A stretch of DNA of 64,000 nucleotides from Azadirachta indica (GCA_022749755.1 CM040444.1:16599274-16663273), one strand, 5' to 3'. Shown: positions 37,323 through 53,300, counted from the first letter of the stretch. The notes: generated by a model from the sequence alone, not told the origin. A program made the numbers and translations.

Positions 37323-38775
37323 ATGGGAGGTACAAGTAAAGATCTTTTGCTCTTAGAGCACCAGGATTCTTCAACCCCATCCTTAGGTACACTTACACTC
37401 TCTTTCAATATATGAGTATCTTACAAGTTCTTTGTTTAAGTTTTTTTTTTTTTTTTTTGTTTATGTTTGCAGAATCTACACTTCTTGTTTGTAACAGGAA
37501 AGACTCCCATACGAAGCCAAAGAAACCAAACCCTGATGAAAAGCCCAGTTGCGAATTAGTTCCCAAAAGCCAAGGTACTCTGAGTTTGCCATGTGTTATG
37601 AATCTTGAATTTTGATGTAGTCTTTGTCAATTCGGCCTAGAAAGTAATTGATTTCTGTTTAAGAATCTAGTGTTATTCAGAAATATATACTAGAGTTTTA
37701 ATGGGCATTTGATTTGATTTAGTTGTGTTGATTATCATTAATATAGGAAAGTAGGAAGAGAGAAGAAAAGAAAAGATTTTAGATGTTAATAACCTCTCCT
37801 AAATTACTTGATCTTAGATTACATTTTTTCATGCCTGTTGATTCTCTGTGAAATTGGTCTATGTGCATTCTGTCTTCTTTATTAGTTTTATTGCACAAAT
37901 AATGTTTGTGGTATGAAATATGAAATTAACGGAAGAGAAATTTATTATTAATTTTTTTTCCATAAATTGGCAGATTGAAGAAGTTGGAAACATGCATTGT
38001 AGAATATATTAAAAATTGGTGTACTTGTATACTTGTATCTGGAACTTAGAACATCCTAGTCTAGTTTTTGAGAAGGTATTAATCTGGATTTTGAGTCATA
38101 TACACTATTGTATATATTTAATAATCAAAGAAATTGTCTTTGTCATTTTTCAGTTTTGGACAAAGTTAAAGATTTTTTGGGAGTTATATCAGAAGCTAAT
38201 AAAAGGCTCCAGCTTGATGCAAAGGTCTGTGTGTTAATCTTATTACTAGACCCTGGTCACTTATCCAGATCCAGACCTTGCTCTCTTAGTAACTAACATG
38301 TGCGGAAGTTTCCTAAATGTAGGATAACGCTCAAGATTATGATATTGAGGTGCTCACTGGAAATGAATCTGAAGTTATTGAAATGGTAATTGGGGCTCTT
38401 GGTCCGCGATCATGCATATTGTGGCAGCTAGTTCATAGCTAAATTTAAGGTGCATCTTAATGACAGGATTTAATGCTGGGTATTACCGATCTTCATACGC
38501 CTGAGGCTGTGGGTGCTGCTGAAGCTGCAATCGCTGGTAATCAACCAGCAATTCCTTTGCCTGCTAGCAGTAGTGAAACAGGAACTGAAGATTATAGTGA
38601 TGATAGTGAGGACAAAAATGACGAGGACGGTGAAACTGATGATGACATTGAAGACGATAAAACATTGTTTCCTATGTATCTAAAGAGATCCAAGACAACC
38701 AAAAATAATTCCTTGAGTGAATCTACTGAGAAAAAGCAATCAAAAATGCGGTCAAAGATTATTGAGCTCTCTTGA
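37323..38775 (+). CDS. NOPCHAP1-like (NOP protein chaperone, DUF4598-type) small acidic protein (202 aa, five exons)
   Basis: Exons 37323-37386, 37473-37574, 38154-38224, 38323-38385 and 38467-38775 join in frame to 203 codons. The N-terminus reads MGGTSKDLLLLEHQ. The central helix VLDKVKDFLGVISEANKRLQ, followed by YDIEVLTGNESEVIEMDLML, resembles the family of animal C12orf45/NOPCHAP1, a co-chaperone in box C/D snoRNP assembly. The second half holds GITDLHTPEAVGAAEAAIAG, an Asp/Glu-rich stretch and a Lys-rich end, consistent with a nuclear protein. The family call rests on pattern memory; the gene model itself is strong because every exon phase fits. Confidence 0.7.
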
Positions 38776-40169
38776 GTTGATCTCTGGTTTGAAGTTTAAA
38801 CCTAGTTAAAGCCAGTGTGGTAGCTTTGTTGTGTAATATTGTTTTGCATGTTGCCATTTCAATTCCTTTTATCTTGCATCTAAAGAAGACAAAATCCTTG
38901 TTTCACTTAAAATTTTATCTCCAGTTAGATATCTGAAATTGTGGTTTTCGTTTCTATACGAGCTTTCCAAAACTGAACTCTATGTGCACCTTCTAAAAAA
39001 TTTAGAGGGAGCAATTACAGATAAGAGACACAACATTGCGGAAATCTTTTAGCTTGCTTAAAGCCGGACGCATATATTAACTACTCCAGCAATTCGTCGT
39101 GGCCGAAGGAAAGAATAATGTTATACAAAGCTGAAATTGGGTTTGAAAAATTTTGACCTCAAACTTGACTCAATGTAACATTGACCAATCAGCACAATGT
39201 TCTGACATGTGTCATATGGTTTGCTAGATTAGGGGTTTGTATAATAATAGTGAATTTGGGGTCAAGTAATTAGATCAATAATCAAACATTAACAAATGGG
39301 TATTTAACAAACTAATGCTGCTGCTGACTTCACCCACCTTCTCTGCCTGAAAATTCAAGTCAAACTAATTAACAAATGGAAATGAAATAAAAACAACTGG
39401 GTCCCTATTGTTTTCTATTTTCACCAGTAAGGGCATAATTTTTTTATTTATAATCAATGGGTCCCTCACACAAAGTTACGCCTATTAAATAGCAAAATTA
39501 CACTTCAAGTATTGATTTTTAAGTGTCTAACCATGAAAATATTAGAGTATGTACCTGAGACTAAAGGGTATTTTAGCTATTCAATTTCAATAGAAGTTAG
39601 TGACAGTGACAGTCACTGACCTATTTGTTACAAATGGTAAGACTATTCTTATTTGTGAAAATATTAATAAAATAGGGATACAGGTGTTATTAGCCCATAC
39701 TTTAATTACTCTTGGAGTTCGGTAAGCACCGGTTGGCAAGTTATGAATTCCTTTGTTTCTTTGCATGTTATTATAATAATTTATTAAATTGTAACCTTTA
39801 ATCACCCCTAGTTTGGCTCCCATGGTTTTGAAGTCCTCAAGACTAGACCCCTAATCCAAACGCCACATATCACCAAACACTTCTTTGAAAACTGCATTCT
39901 GACCTGTCAATTCAACAATTCATTGCAATTCTTTCAATAAAATATGTTGCACAAGTTGTCTTGTATCTCTTCCTACTTTCATAATCTAGTAAGGATCGTG
40001 ATAATCACAAGGTTGATCTTCAATCCTAGTGTATTGATCAAATATGAACATATACACCCTATAATAGCTCTTCAGAAAGTTACAATAATATTAGTAGGCT
40101 CTTATGTGTTTAGTGGCCAAATCCTAAAAGACAAGCAGCATATAGTTATAAAAAGCCGCCTAAGTTCAT
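38776..40169. other. Intergenic between the NOPCHAP1-like gene and squalene epoxidase
   Basis: 3' flank, AT-rich DNA and the squalene epoxidase promoter. No gene was recognised. A short palindromic phrase GTGACAGTGACAGTCACTGAC lies near 39600. Confidence 0.5.
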
Positions 40170-40253
40170 TTGAAAAATCAAATTAAACACACAAACAGAA
40201 GAACTTTGGAGTTCATATTATTTCCCGTTGCAAATTCCATTGCTCAACCAATT

Positions 40254-42495
<2,242 letters not shown>

Positions 42496-45119
42496 GAATC
42501 TAAAAACAGAAAATTCAAGCAAAATAATGGGAAATATTGCAACATTTATTCATTATTCCCTTAATTTTTTTTACTTCTTTTACCAGTTTTTATCAGTGGA
42601 ATTCCTCCCTGACCAAAATTTGGGCAGAGTTTCTTGCAAATCCGTTGTATGGGAATTGTATCAATATATATATTTCTTTGCAAATTTTTTTGGTGAACCT
42701 CCACAGAAAAAATTTTATTAAATGAAAAATATAATACACCCAACGGAAAGTGACTTTAAAATATTGAAAAAATTGTCCAACAGACTGCCACAGGTTAATC
42801 GCATTAATAAGGATTAATTAAAGATGGAGTCACAAATAAATAACTAAGGATTAAAATATTTAAAGAGATAAATTTAGTCACTAATATTTTAAAAAAATAT
42901 TAATAAATTAAAAAATAAATGAATAACTTTGTAAAGTGCAGGAAATAAATTATATATAAATTTAAAAAATAAATTTAAAAAATAAATATTACAATAAAAA
43001 TTGAAAAAATATATTTATTGGATGAGGGGTCCCTGAGCCTAACGGCATTCTACCTGTAGGATTAATTGTATTAAAATATCATCTGAAAATTTTGTGAGTA
43101 TACAAATATTGATTCAATTGATAAATGTTTAGAAATAATACAAGAAATAGAGAGATTAAATTTCACTCTCATTGAAATTGAAAAAGAATTCAGTTTATGT
43201 TCAATTAATACATAAAAGATTTGGGTAATCTTCATTTTATCCTTTCATATACGAATAATTTTCAATCCACCCTCAAATTTATTGTGAGTACTCACCCCGA
43301 GTCTAATATATTAAATTTCATATTTATATACAATACTTCAAAGGTAAAATTATAGTTTACCTATCCAAATTAATAAATTTTTTATTTTTTCTCTCAAAGG
43401 TAAGACTGTAATTTACAGTTCTAAGTTCATAAAAAATAAAATTTTTTTCTTCCCAGACTTATTTCTTTTCTTTGTCACTTCTTCTTGCTTTATCTCTTTC
43501 TCCCTCTATTTTTTTTTTATTTTCCTTCTCTCTCATTTAGCGCTCTCCTTTTTATTTTCTTGTCCTCTTTCTTTCTTTTTCTTCTTCCTTCATTTGTTTC
43601 TCTCTATTTTTTTCTCTTCTTTTCCTCTTTTCTTTCTTCTTCTTCTTCTTCTTCTCTCTCTATTCATTTTCATTTTTTTCTTTTGCTTCTTCTTCCCTCA
43701 TCTATTCCTTTTTTGTGTATTCTTTTTGAGCTAACTATGTCGTTTCACATATATTAAATGTTACAAAGAATAATCTAATTTTTTTATTGATCAACTTTGG
43801 TTTAGCAGTTAAATATAACAGTAAGACTTAGGATCTGTTTGATATAACTTTTCAAATAGAGCTTTTTAAAGTAGAGTTTTTATCCGTAAAACTTTTATGA
43901 GTAGAGCTTTTAATAAAAATTTATTAATCGTTTGGTTGTCAAAAATGACTTTTGAGAAAATTTGAGTAATTACTTTAATAGACAAATTTTTAATGTTTTA
44001 TTTTTAAGAAATAATGTAAAATTTTTAAAATAAAGTAAGGGTATTTTAGACAATTTTATCTTTTCAAAAAACTGAAAAAATTCTATTGCCAAAAGTCTAA
44101 ATTTTGGGCTTCTTCCAATAGAAAGAAAATAGCTTTTTTAATTTCAAAAAATTCTTTTTCATTGTCAACCAAACGACATTAAAAAATTTGAAAGGACTTT
44201 TATCATTAAAAAAGCCCTTTTAACCAATGAAAAAGTCAAACCAAACGGGCATTTAATAGATTGAGAGTGAACTGAGTGGTTATTAAAAATAAAGCCAATA
44301 GATTTCTTAATTATTGTTTTGCATAAATTTTATTGTATCGTCTCGTATAATTTTATGTATAAATAGTATTCTCAAAAATTTTTCTTTTTATGATTTGTGA
44401 GATAGGTCTCCTTTGATAGGAGATTAAATGTCTATTATACTTATTTATATTTTTATAAATTATAACATAATTTGTCTTATTTATAATAAATAAGTCTGTA
44501 AGCCCTATTAAAATGATTGAAATATCCTTTAGCTGGCAAATTACATACATACATACTTTATTCTTATAACTGGTCTAAATTCAATGTGAGGTTAATTTTG
44601 TTTAATATAGCTAGCTACTAGCAAAGCAATTAGCAAATAGCAAGGGACCTCTTTGTTACACTTAGAAAAACCATGTCTTTTTTGTGAAAATATAAAACAT
44701 TAGAGGCCTAGATATTATTATCTCAAATTTTCTCGCTTGTATCGAATTTCATAAAAAGAAAAATATATTTTGATGGGTTACGACTACAACTAGTAACGTG
44801 AAATGAGAGTGGCTATTGCCTGTTGGAACACGCTAGCTCCTAATTTTCATATTCAGTCTTTTATCTTCTTTGTTTTTGGCTAAAAATTCTAGTTCAATAT
44901 ATCACTTGTTTATTTATTTATTTCTGTAAACCAAAAAAACTCCCGCACCACATATAACACCTTGATTTTACTACTATTATTATTATTATTATCTGCTGCA
45001 ACATCTCTGCATGGCAATACATGACTTATTTCTTTATTAATTATCATCATAAGACACCAAACCCTCCAAGCTCATATTTGCATAGAGAATAATTTATTAC
45101 GAAAACTTTTTATTGTTAA
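42496..45119. other. Intergenic with pyrimidine-rich tract and a MITE
   Basis: AT-rich. A long C/T-rich tract (about 43445-43725) reads as a low-complexity ORF of Leu, Phe and Ser and is not a gene. A Tourist-like element at 43831-44252 has its own entry. Simple TTA repeats occur near 44980-44994. Confidence 0.5.
43831..44252. mobile_element. Tourist-like MITE (PIF/Harbinger type), 422 bp
   Basis: The left end is GGATCTGTTTGATATAACTT; the right end read inward on the minus strand is ATGCCCGTTTGGTTTGACTT. Similarity continues inward for about 120 bases, both arms reaching a TCGTTTGGTTG phrase. Flanking TTA lies at 43828-43830 and 44253-44255, the PIF/Harbinger target. It has no coding capacity. 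Confidence 0.65.
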
Positions 45120-45602
45120 TCAATATGGACGCTGATTAACAAAGTTGCCCGGAGGATCGTAGTTGCAGATAACGAAGGTGCCGCCATTGTTGCACCTCAC
45201 TTTAGCACAGCCTAAACGAACAGAATTACGCCAAACAACCTGAGTGTAATGTCTGCACTCCCCACCAACGCAAGAGTTTGAGTTGTAGTTGTACCTCGGC
45301 TTCTCGTCCACCCACAGCTTCACCGCAGCAGTGCCTGTAAGGTCACCGCTGCTCCATGCAATGTTCTCACCGTAAGGTCCCCCGGAGTGCACCAATCTGC
45401 AGTCACCTCTGCGTTGATTGGCATAGTTTTGGGCGTAAGCCGCAACCCTATTGTCCCATCTCATTTGTCCAACGCCAACCGTAGCACGAGCTTGATTGTG
45501 AGCTCTGAGGTAGTCTTGTGGTGAATTTTGGGCAGAGGATAAGTTGATTGTAGCTAAGGCTACGACACAGAAAATTGCTAGAGAAATTGAAATCTTAGAC
45601 AT
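45120..45602 (-). CDS. Pathogenesis-related protein 1 (PR-1), CAP domain, secreted (160 aa)
   Basis: An intronless PR-1 gene; PR-1 proteins are secreted, sterol-binding defence proteins. The in-frame start at 45701 is rejected in favour of ATG 45602, which begins a normal signal peptide ([20 protein letters not shown], cleaved near SSAQ). The CAP domain carries [38 protein letters not shown], the [10 protein letters not shown] motif and all six conserved Cys. The C-terminus [15 protein letters not shown] fits the CAPE peptide consensus (CNYxPxGNxxxxxPY). A TATATAAG box lies at 45667-45674 on the minus strand. It is the leftmost member of the cluster. Confidence 0.96.
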   Translation of the reverse strand: MSKISISLAIFCVVALATINLSSAQNSPQDYLRAHNQARATVGVGQMRWDNRVAAYAQNYANQRRGDCRLVHSGGPYGENIAWSSGDLTGTAAVKLWVDEKPRYNYNSNSCVGGECRHYTQVVWRNSVRLGCAKVRCNNGGTFVICNYDPPGNFVNQRPY

Positions 45603-45666
45603 TTGGTTATGGTTTTGCTTAGAATAACTTAGTTTGTGGGTGAAAATAAAAATTGCTTGTGTATTA

Positions 45667-45674
45667 CTTATATA
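45667..45674 (-). promoter_or_regulatory. Probable TATA box of the PR-1 gene at 45120-45602
   Basis: TATATAAG on the minus strand, about 65 bases upstream of the ATG. Confidence 0.55.
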
Positions 45675-47626
45675 GGGAAATGAGTGTGGAAAATTATTCA
45701 TCGCTGTATGGTTGAATTTTCAAAAGAATTTTTTTTTAGAGATAAGATAATAAAACTTGGTGCGACACATTATTAATAAAATTGACTAAAGTTTGTGGAA
45801 GAAAATTAGAATGGCAGATTGTAATTGTCTTAATCAAAGTCAAGTATTTTCTACTTTTTCCACGGTGACTTTGTCCTAATCTCAATATGACTACATGGTA
45901 AAATTAATTTCCATTATTTCGCGTGTAAAAAGTTGGACCACATCCGAAGTTAGTGCTAAAACTATAAAATTCCAATTAAAAGAAATCTACGTCCATGCTT
46001 TAAGAAAACTGTATATTTAACATTTTTCTTAAAATAATTCTTGAAATATTCTCTAATAATTAAGTAAAACACTTCATCTTGTAATGCCAATGGTAAGATT
46101 AGCTTATCTTCTCGCCATTGAAAAATTCAAACAAGGATTGTTGCAATATGATCGCAGTCAAGATACACATATATCCAAATTAAGCAGACGCCTTAAAAAC
46201 CATCTTGTCCTATTATAATTAATGACTCTTGACATATATATATATATATATATATGCATCAATTTGTAATTTGTTGAAAAATTAATAAACTGACATGGTC
46301 ATATGCATGAGAATCAAAATGTCCAGATGGAATAAAGCTTGAAGATTATATTATGAATTTGATTAATTAATTAATTATATCTCCGACTCCGGATCGAGCT
46401 GAAAGACAAGCGGCGGAATGACTTGCATGTTGCGTCGCGAATTTGACAAAATTTTTATATCAAGGAAGAAGAGAGCTAATTAGACTGGTCCTACGGTAGA
46501 TTATATATTAATGATCAAGAGTCCTAAATTTTTGCATAAATTTTTACTCATTAATTTATAAACCATTTCTTTTGAATGGTTGAGATTAGACATCTTACAT
46601 ATATATTAATTATGATCTATTAATTATATGTATTCAATTTTATTTTAACTATTAAAAATATATAGATTTAATGGTTGGAAATAGAAATTGTACTGTGCAG
46701 TTAAAAAAGCACGAATAGATAGAGATTATCAAGTGTGAACATTGACATAACTCAATGGTATGGTATTGCTCTCGATGATGTGATGTAATTTCTCGTAGCC
46801 AATATAATTCTGATCATCATCTTCTAAATTTAATTTTTCCATAATCACAAAATTAAATAAATCGGCAGTATCCAGTAATCTCTCCAAAATAAGTGCCGGT
46901 AATAAATGAAGTTGCCAATGCCCCAGCAATCTCATGTGGCATTTGAGTAGGATCGACGAATCAGAAAGTTATAATTTCGCAGAGAAGTACTTATAATAAG
47001 AACGGCTTGTTACTTCGAAAGATGAAAAGTAACAAGAAGACTTAAAAGAGCGAAAGAAACAAGACTGCTGGCCCCTACTTGTTCATTTTTCCTTTCTTTA
47101 TAATTAGTTGTTTTTACCTTTTTCGTTGGATTGATCCAAAACCATAGATTAATTAATTAGGTTTCTTGTATATCACTGGCACATTAGGTCTGCATCTGTC
47201 TCGTTATCACACGCATCACGAACAATTTTATGAATAATTTACTTAATATCGAAATATCTGAAGGAAAATATTTTAGGGGATATTTTAATTCCTTGTTGCA
47301 AACTCTCGAGTACTCTAACTAATCTCCTAAACAGATTTTGTTATTGTGGTTATGATACATTCATTAAGCTAACCTTATTATGGTTTATTCTCCAATTATT
47401 AACCAACCGGCAGGGGAAGAAATCTTATTATTATCATTAAAATGATTTTTTAAACTTTTTAGGGAGAGGGAAGAAATGGAATTTTGTTTTGATCGATGTA
47501 CTACTAGCTAGCTTTTATCATTTCTAAAAAGTTAACATGTCCAAGGGGGACGTTTTCCTCATTTGGGTTGCTTAAAACAATCGCATTTCATGCAACTTTT
47601 GGATAATACATTCCCGCAGTTTCTCT
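45675..47626. other. Intergenic between divergent PR-1 genes
   Basis: About 2 kb shared 5' flank of the minus PR-1 gene at 45120 and the plus PR-1 gene at 47722. AT-rich, with a TA run at about 46234-46255. No convincing ORF; the one at 46729 is not supported. Confidence 0.5.
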
Positions 47627-47721
47627 ATTATAAATAAGTACAATTCATACTATCCCTCACCTCTCATCAATCAGTCAACCCAAACATCTATCACACATTC
47701 TAGGAAAGGACCGAAACCAAA

Positions 47722-48216
47722 ATGAATTGCTGTAAGATTTCACTAGCTCTTCTAATTTGCTTAATGGGGCCATTATCCCTGCTGATTCAACTTTCCCATG
47801 CCGAAAACCTACCAGAAGACTACCTCAAAGCCCACAACTCAGCTCGATCACAAGTCGGAGTCGCCAATATCTTATGGAACGACACAGTAGCAGCATATGC
47901 GCAGAACTATGCTAACTCAAGAATTGCCGATTGCAGTCTTGTTCATTCTGGCGGACCTTACGGTGAAAACCTGGCCAAAGGCAGCGGCACATTCACTGGC
48001 ACTGCTGCCGTGAACTTGTGGGTAGCAGAGAAGGCTTACTATGACTACACTTCAAATTCTTGTACAGGAGGACAACAGTGCTTGCATTATACTCAAGTTG
48101 TGTGGCGCAACTCAATTCGTCTTGGATGTGCTAGGGTTCAATGCAGCAATGGGTGGTGGTTCGTTATTTGCAACTATGATCCCTCAGGCAATTATGTTGG
48201 GCAACGTCCTTACTAA
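47722..48216 (+). CDS. Pathogenesis-related protein 1 (PR-1), CAP domain, secreted (164 aa)
   Basis: Intronless. The signal peptide [20 protein letters not shown] is cleaved near SHAEN. CAP motifs are intact: [37 protein letters not shown] and [12 protein letters not shown], with the six conserved Cys present. The CAPE-like end is [20 protein letters not shown]-like TATTATAAATAA lies near 47627-47638, about 85 bases upstream of the ATG. It is more diverged from the 55-61 kb PR-1 copies than those are from each other. The copia element lies 464 bases downstream. Confidence 0.96.
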   Translation: MNCCKISLALLICLMGPLSLLIQLSHAENLPEDYLKAHNSARSQVGVANILWNDTVAAYAQNYANSRIADCSLVHSGGPYGENLAKGSGTFTGTAAVNLWVAEKAYYDYTSNSCTGGQQCLHYTQVVWRNSIRLGCARVQCSNGWWFVICNYDPSGNYVGQRPY

Positions 48217-48680
48217 GATGATTAATTAATTTGATTAAGCCACTTCTGCTAATTAAGAGGTTAATTAAGAAACAAATAAACTGTATGTAATCTTGTTGTC
48301 GAAAGTAATTAATAAGGTTGATTCTGTATGTAATAGTATTGTCTCCGGACAAGGAACTTGCATGAGTCAATCGTACGTCGTTGCTTTGAATAACCAAAAG
48401 GATGTACATATAAGTCACATTGTCTGTCTAATGATCTTTAGACGGCTTGGAAACTTATGTATGGTTTCTTTTGGTTATGTTCTATTTCTTTTCTCTAATC
48501 TGAAATTGAACATTAATTTATTTAGTGGGTGTTAATTTTTTTTATCATTGGTTTTTTAGTCAAATATTTAACAAGACTTTCATATATTACTTCTCTTGTA
48601 AAACAGCTCCAAATTTTATATTCATTTTGAAATGAAATTTGTTCCCACATGAGGGAAGCAGAAATTGGGGATGCGTATTC
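48217..48680. other. 3' flank of the PR-1 gene up to the copia element
   Basis: Non-coding. It ends at the 5-base target copy TATTC (48676-48680) bordering the retroelement. Confidence 0.5.
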
Positions 48681-49274
48681 TGTTGAGATATTTAATGATC
48701 CAATAATTCTCCAAAATATAAAATTTTAAAAAATAATAATTGAAAATTTTAAATAATGGCAAAATTGACAAACATGTAACAATATAAAGTAAATGATGCA
48801 AAAACTTAACGAGTTTCGGTAAATATTACCTATGTCCTTGGGCACTTCAAATACTCTACTAGAATCAAATTGAAAGATAATATAGAATTTAGATACAACT
48901 TACAAATATTTACAAACTTAAATGGACTCAAATGTAAAAAATATAATAAATTTAAGGAACACTGTAAATCTTATAAAGTTAGGGATTCAAATGAAAACTA
49001 CTGTCTTCAACCTCAAAACAACACTCAAACTTGTTTCTTTCTCCTCATATTTTGGCTCTGTCTCTCTCCATTCTCTCACAATTTTTTAATGGAATTACAA
49101 ATGAGAGAAACCTTCTATTTATAGTATAATTGAGGGCCAAAAGAGTTAAAAAGATAAGATAATTTGAGGTATGCTCTTGCGTATAAAGGCCACCAATTTT
49201 TATCCACCGACCACCACTGACTTTTACATTTCAAATTTTACAATTAGATGTTGAAAATAAACCATACTTTAACA
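48681..49274 (-). repeat. LTR of the copia element (left copy, 3' LTR in element sense)
   Basis: 594 bases, beginning TGTTGAGATATTTAATGATC and ending CTTTAACA; aligned along its whole length with the right copy. Confidence 0.92.
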
Positions 49275-49292
49275 AATCTCTACCTTGGCGAA
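49275..49292 (-). promoter_or_regulatory. Polypurine tract of the copia element
   Basis: On the minus strand CCAAGGTAGAGATT abuts the 3' LTR start TGTT. This is close to the CCAAGGTGGAGATTTGTT junction common in plant copia elements. Confidence 0.65.
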
Positions 49293-49399
49293 ATTTCAAC
49301 TTTCATATATCTTTCAATTTGAAAGTGCTTTCAAATTCACCAACTTTGGTGCCATCCTAGTGTAAGGTGACTTGCAATAAGTCTAACCAATACTTGAAC

Positions 49400-52300
49400 T
49401 TTTCTGTAGGAACTAGTTTAGTCAATATATTAGTAGCATTGTTCTTTGTGTGAACTTTCAATAAATAAATTTTTTTGGAGGTGATCCGCTCTATAATTTT
49501 GTGATATCGAACATCTATATGTTTTGACCTTACATGAAATATTTGATTCTTGACAAAAAATATAGCACTTTGACTATACTTTATATTCGAGCATCATCTT
49601 GCTTAAAGCCAAGTCCTTCAACTAGACTTTTTAACCATAAAGCTTCTTTCCCTACTTCAACCATCACTATATATTTTACTTTAATAATAGATAGAGCAAC
49701 TGTAGATTATAAGATGGGTTTCTATGAAATCAATTCTCCTCCAAACTTGAAAGCATAGCCAATTATGAATCTTCTATTATCTAGATCTCTTATACAATCT
49801 GAATCAACATATCCTACTACCTTACTAGAAGTTGAGTCTTGATCATACAACAATCCATAATTGATTGTGCCAACAAGATATCAAATCCATTTGACTGCAT
49901 TCCAATGCTCCTTTCTTGGATTTGCCATGTATCTGCTGACCACATTAATTGCTTGTGAAATGTCTGGTCTAGTGTATACATTGTATACATTAGACATCCT
50001 AAAACGTTTGTAGAAGGTACTCGAGCCATGTACTCCACCTCAACCTTTGTTTTTAGACAATGATTTGAAGACGATAAAAAATGTGCTGCTAATGGAACCT
50101 TTACAGGTTTAGCATTGAACATGCTAAACTTTTCTAAAACTTTCTTCACATAATTCTTTTGAATGAGCCACAACTTTCTAACTTTTTTATCTCTGTTGAT
50201 TTCTATGCCAAATATCTTTTTAGTAGCTTCAAGATCCTTCATTTCAAATTCAATACTCAATATATTCTTGAGCTCAGGGATGTCAAATTTATTTTTAGCA
50301 GCAATCAGCATATCATTAACATAAAGTGTCAGATAAATGAAAAAACTATCATTTAATTTTCTAAAATAAACACAACAATCATACTCATATGAGTGTACTC
50401 ATGTGATACCATAAAACTATCAAATCACTTGTAACATTGTTTGGATAATTGTTTTAATTCATATAAGGATTTCTTTAATATACACACGAGCCCTTCTTTG
50501 TTTGGTTTTTTAAAACTTTCGGGTTACTGCATGTAAATCCACTCCTCTAACTTCCTATGTGAGAAAATAGTTTTTACATTTAATTACTCCAACTCCAAAT
50601 TGTACATTACCATAATCAATAAGATAACTCGTATAAAAGTATGCTTCACCATCGGAGAGAAATCTCATTGTAATCTATACCTTCCCTTTATGAATATCCT
50701 TTAACAACTAATCGAGCTTTATACTTTTCTCTTTCATTTTCTGTGACTACTTTTTTCTTTTTGAAAACCCATTTGCACCTAATATCCTTTTTTCTCTTGG
50801 GTAATTTTATTAGTTCCCAAGTATGATTCCTTTTAAGTGACTCTATTTTTTCTTCCGTAACTGTAAACCATTTATCACCATTCTTTACTTGAATTGCTTC
50901 TTTGAAATTAGATAGGTTGTCACTTTCAGAGAATAATGCAAATGACACCATATCTTCAAATCTATACCTAACAGGTGCTCTGGTAGTGCTTCTGTTTTTG
51001 TCTCTAACAAATCAATATTACTCTTCTTGGTGCTCTTCTTGATCATCAGTTTAGTCTTGATTTCTTGTAGTGGAGTTTGTTGTTGTCTCAACTCCACCTT
51101 AATGACTGATCTCTCATCTTGCTTTTCAGTGAAATTCTGCTTTATATCTTTTTTTCCAACATGTTGGTTTCATTAAAGACAACATCTCTGTTGATGACTT
51201 TCTTCTTTGATTCCGGGTCTCAGAGCATATACTTTTTTACACTTTTTGGATAGTCGAGAAAAATACACTTCTTTGATTTCGCATCTAATTGGTATGGTCA
51301 TCATGTGGTACATGCATGTATGCTGGACATCTAAATATGTATAAGCTGGTGTAGTTAACTGGCCTGTTTGTCCGAACCTCCTCAGGGATTTTGAAATTTA
51401 TAATCGAGTATAGAGACCAATTAATTAAGTAAATAGTAGTGTTAATTGCTTCTGCCCAAAAACTCTTTGGCAATTTTGCGTTAAGCATCATACACCAAGC
51501 TCTTTCCATCAACGTTCTATTAATTCTTTCAGCCACTCCATTCTGCTACGGAGTCTTGTTTATTATGAAATGCTGAGTAATCCTTTCATTTTTATAGAAT
51601 TCTAGAAAGGAACTTCTCTTGTACTCGATTCCATTATCACTTCTGATGTACTTTAACCTTTTACTAGTCTGGTTTTTCACCTCAACTTTCCATTGCTTGA
51701 AAATGTTAAACACTTCGAATTTGTGCTTCATGAAGTACACCCAAACCTTTCTAGAATAATCATCGATAAAACTAACGAAAACCTCTATATAATACAACTG
51801 GTGATGGTCCCTATACATCAGTATGAACAGAATAAAAAATACCTTTATTGATGTGAGACAAAATATTGAAGCTGACTCTATTCTGCTTTCCCACAACACA
51901 AAATTTGCAGAATTCCAATTTGCATCCCTTCACACCGCTTAAAAGGTTCCTTTTATGTAACTCATATAGCCCACGTTCGTTGAGATGACCTAACTGCATA
52001 TGCCATAATTTGATATTGTCATTGCTCGGTTCAGTATGTGTAGTAGCAGCAGCTCCACTTGAAACAGCATCTCCTAGCAACTTGTACAAGTTCCCAATTT
52101 TTTCTCCTTTCATTACTACAAGAGCTCTTTTATGGACTTTCAATAATCCATCTTTGGTAGAGAAATTATAACCCAATGAATTCAATGTTCCCAAGGAAAT
52201 CAAATTTTTCTTCAACTTAAGAATATGCCGGACGTTACCTTGTGTTCTAACAGTTCCAACATGTATCATCATTTTCACTGTATCGATTCCAATAACCTTG

Positions 52301-53300
52301 CAAGAAGCATCATTACCCATTAAAACAGAACTAGCGTCACAAGATTGGTAAATATTAAACCATTTTTTGTAAGGACACATATGGTATATGCATCCAAAGT
52401 CAAGTATCCAGGATTCTGAAAAAGATCTTCCATTTGCAGATGCCAACAACATGTCCCCTTCTTTATCGTTATTGGATTTGTTGTCGACTATATTTGCTTT
52501 GGTTGGCTTTTAATTCTTCCTTGTTTCCAAGTCCTTTTTTAATTTATTGCAGAATCTTCTAGTATGCTCCTTCTTATGGCAATAATGACACTTCACATCT
52601 TTCCTTGGGCGCGACTTGGAATGATCATTATAGTTAGAATTTCTTCCACAAGATTTACCTCTACCACATCTCGATTTTGCCTCGTTATCTTTTCTTGCAA
52701 CAAGACCTTCAACTTGAGAAGAGCTGCTTAGTTACTTAATCTTATTAGTCTCCAAAAGAGCAGTTGAAACCTTATTCACTGTGAAAGTTTGCTTCTCAAC
52801 TAGCAGTGTGGTCACCAATGTCTTGTACGATTTTGGTAAAAAAGCCAATAGAATAATTGCTTGATGTTCTTTATCAATCTTGACCTCTACACTCTGAAGT
52901 AAACTTGTTAAACTTGTTGATGTGGCTTGATTCATCTGTACCCTCCTACATCTTTAACTTGTACAGCTCTTTCTTTAGATAAAGTTTATTTGTTAAGTAT
53001 TTTGACATATATAGCTTTTCTAATTTCTCCTATAACTTTGCCAGAAAAGTTTCATTTAACACTATATACTTGATTTTTGGAGCAAGATTGAGTCGAATCA
53101 TATTTATAGCTTTTGCTTTTAATTCCTCCCAATCACTATCTTTCATATCTTTGGGCCTTTTATCAAACAATGCTTTAAGAAGATTCTTTTGCACTAATAC
53201 ATCCTTTACAATATTTTGTCAAATACTAAAATTAGTTTTGCCATCAAAAGGTACTAAATTAAACTTTAGACTAGTTATAAATTCTTCAATCAATTAATAT
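49400..53300 (-). pseudogene. Copia gag-pol remnant (gag, protease, integrase, reverse transcriptase, RNase H), broken frames
   Basis: In element order on the minus strand: a gag segment near 52730-53280 (YMSKYLTNKLYLKKELY), a CCHC knuckle near 52550-52600 (CHYCHKKEHTRRFC), a protease-like SWILDFGCIYHMCP near 52400 where the usual DSG is DFG, a GAG-pre-integrase zinc region (LWHMQLGHLNERGL), integrase core segments (DDYSRKVWVYF; IRSDNGIEYK), an RT start (WELIKLPKRKKDIRCKWVFK; ARLVVKGYS then a stop), a later RT part (KIFGIEINRDKKVRKLWLIQ) and an RNase H start (GYVDSD) near 49800. Stop codons and frameshifts separate the pieces. It cannot encode a working polyprotein. Confidence 0.9.

Noticed and set aside
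43485..43757. 90-residue ORF of Leu, Phe and Ser
   Set aside because: Low-complexity translation of a pyrimidine-rich tract; no start context, domain or splice evidence.
45603..45701. 33-residue N-terminal extension of the first PR-1 ORF
   Set aside because: The extension spans the probable TATA box and lacks PR-1 similarity; the signal peptide starts at ATG 45602.
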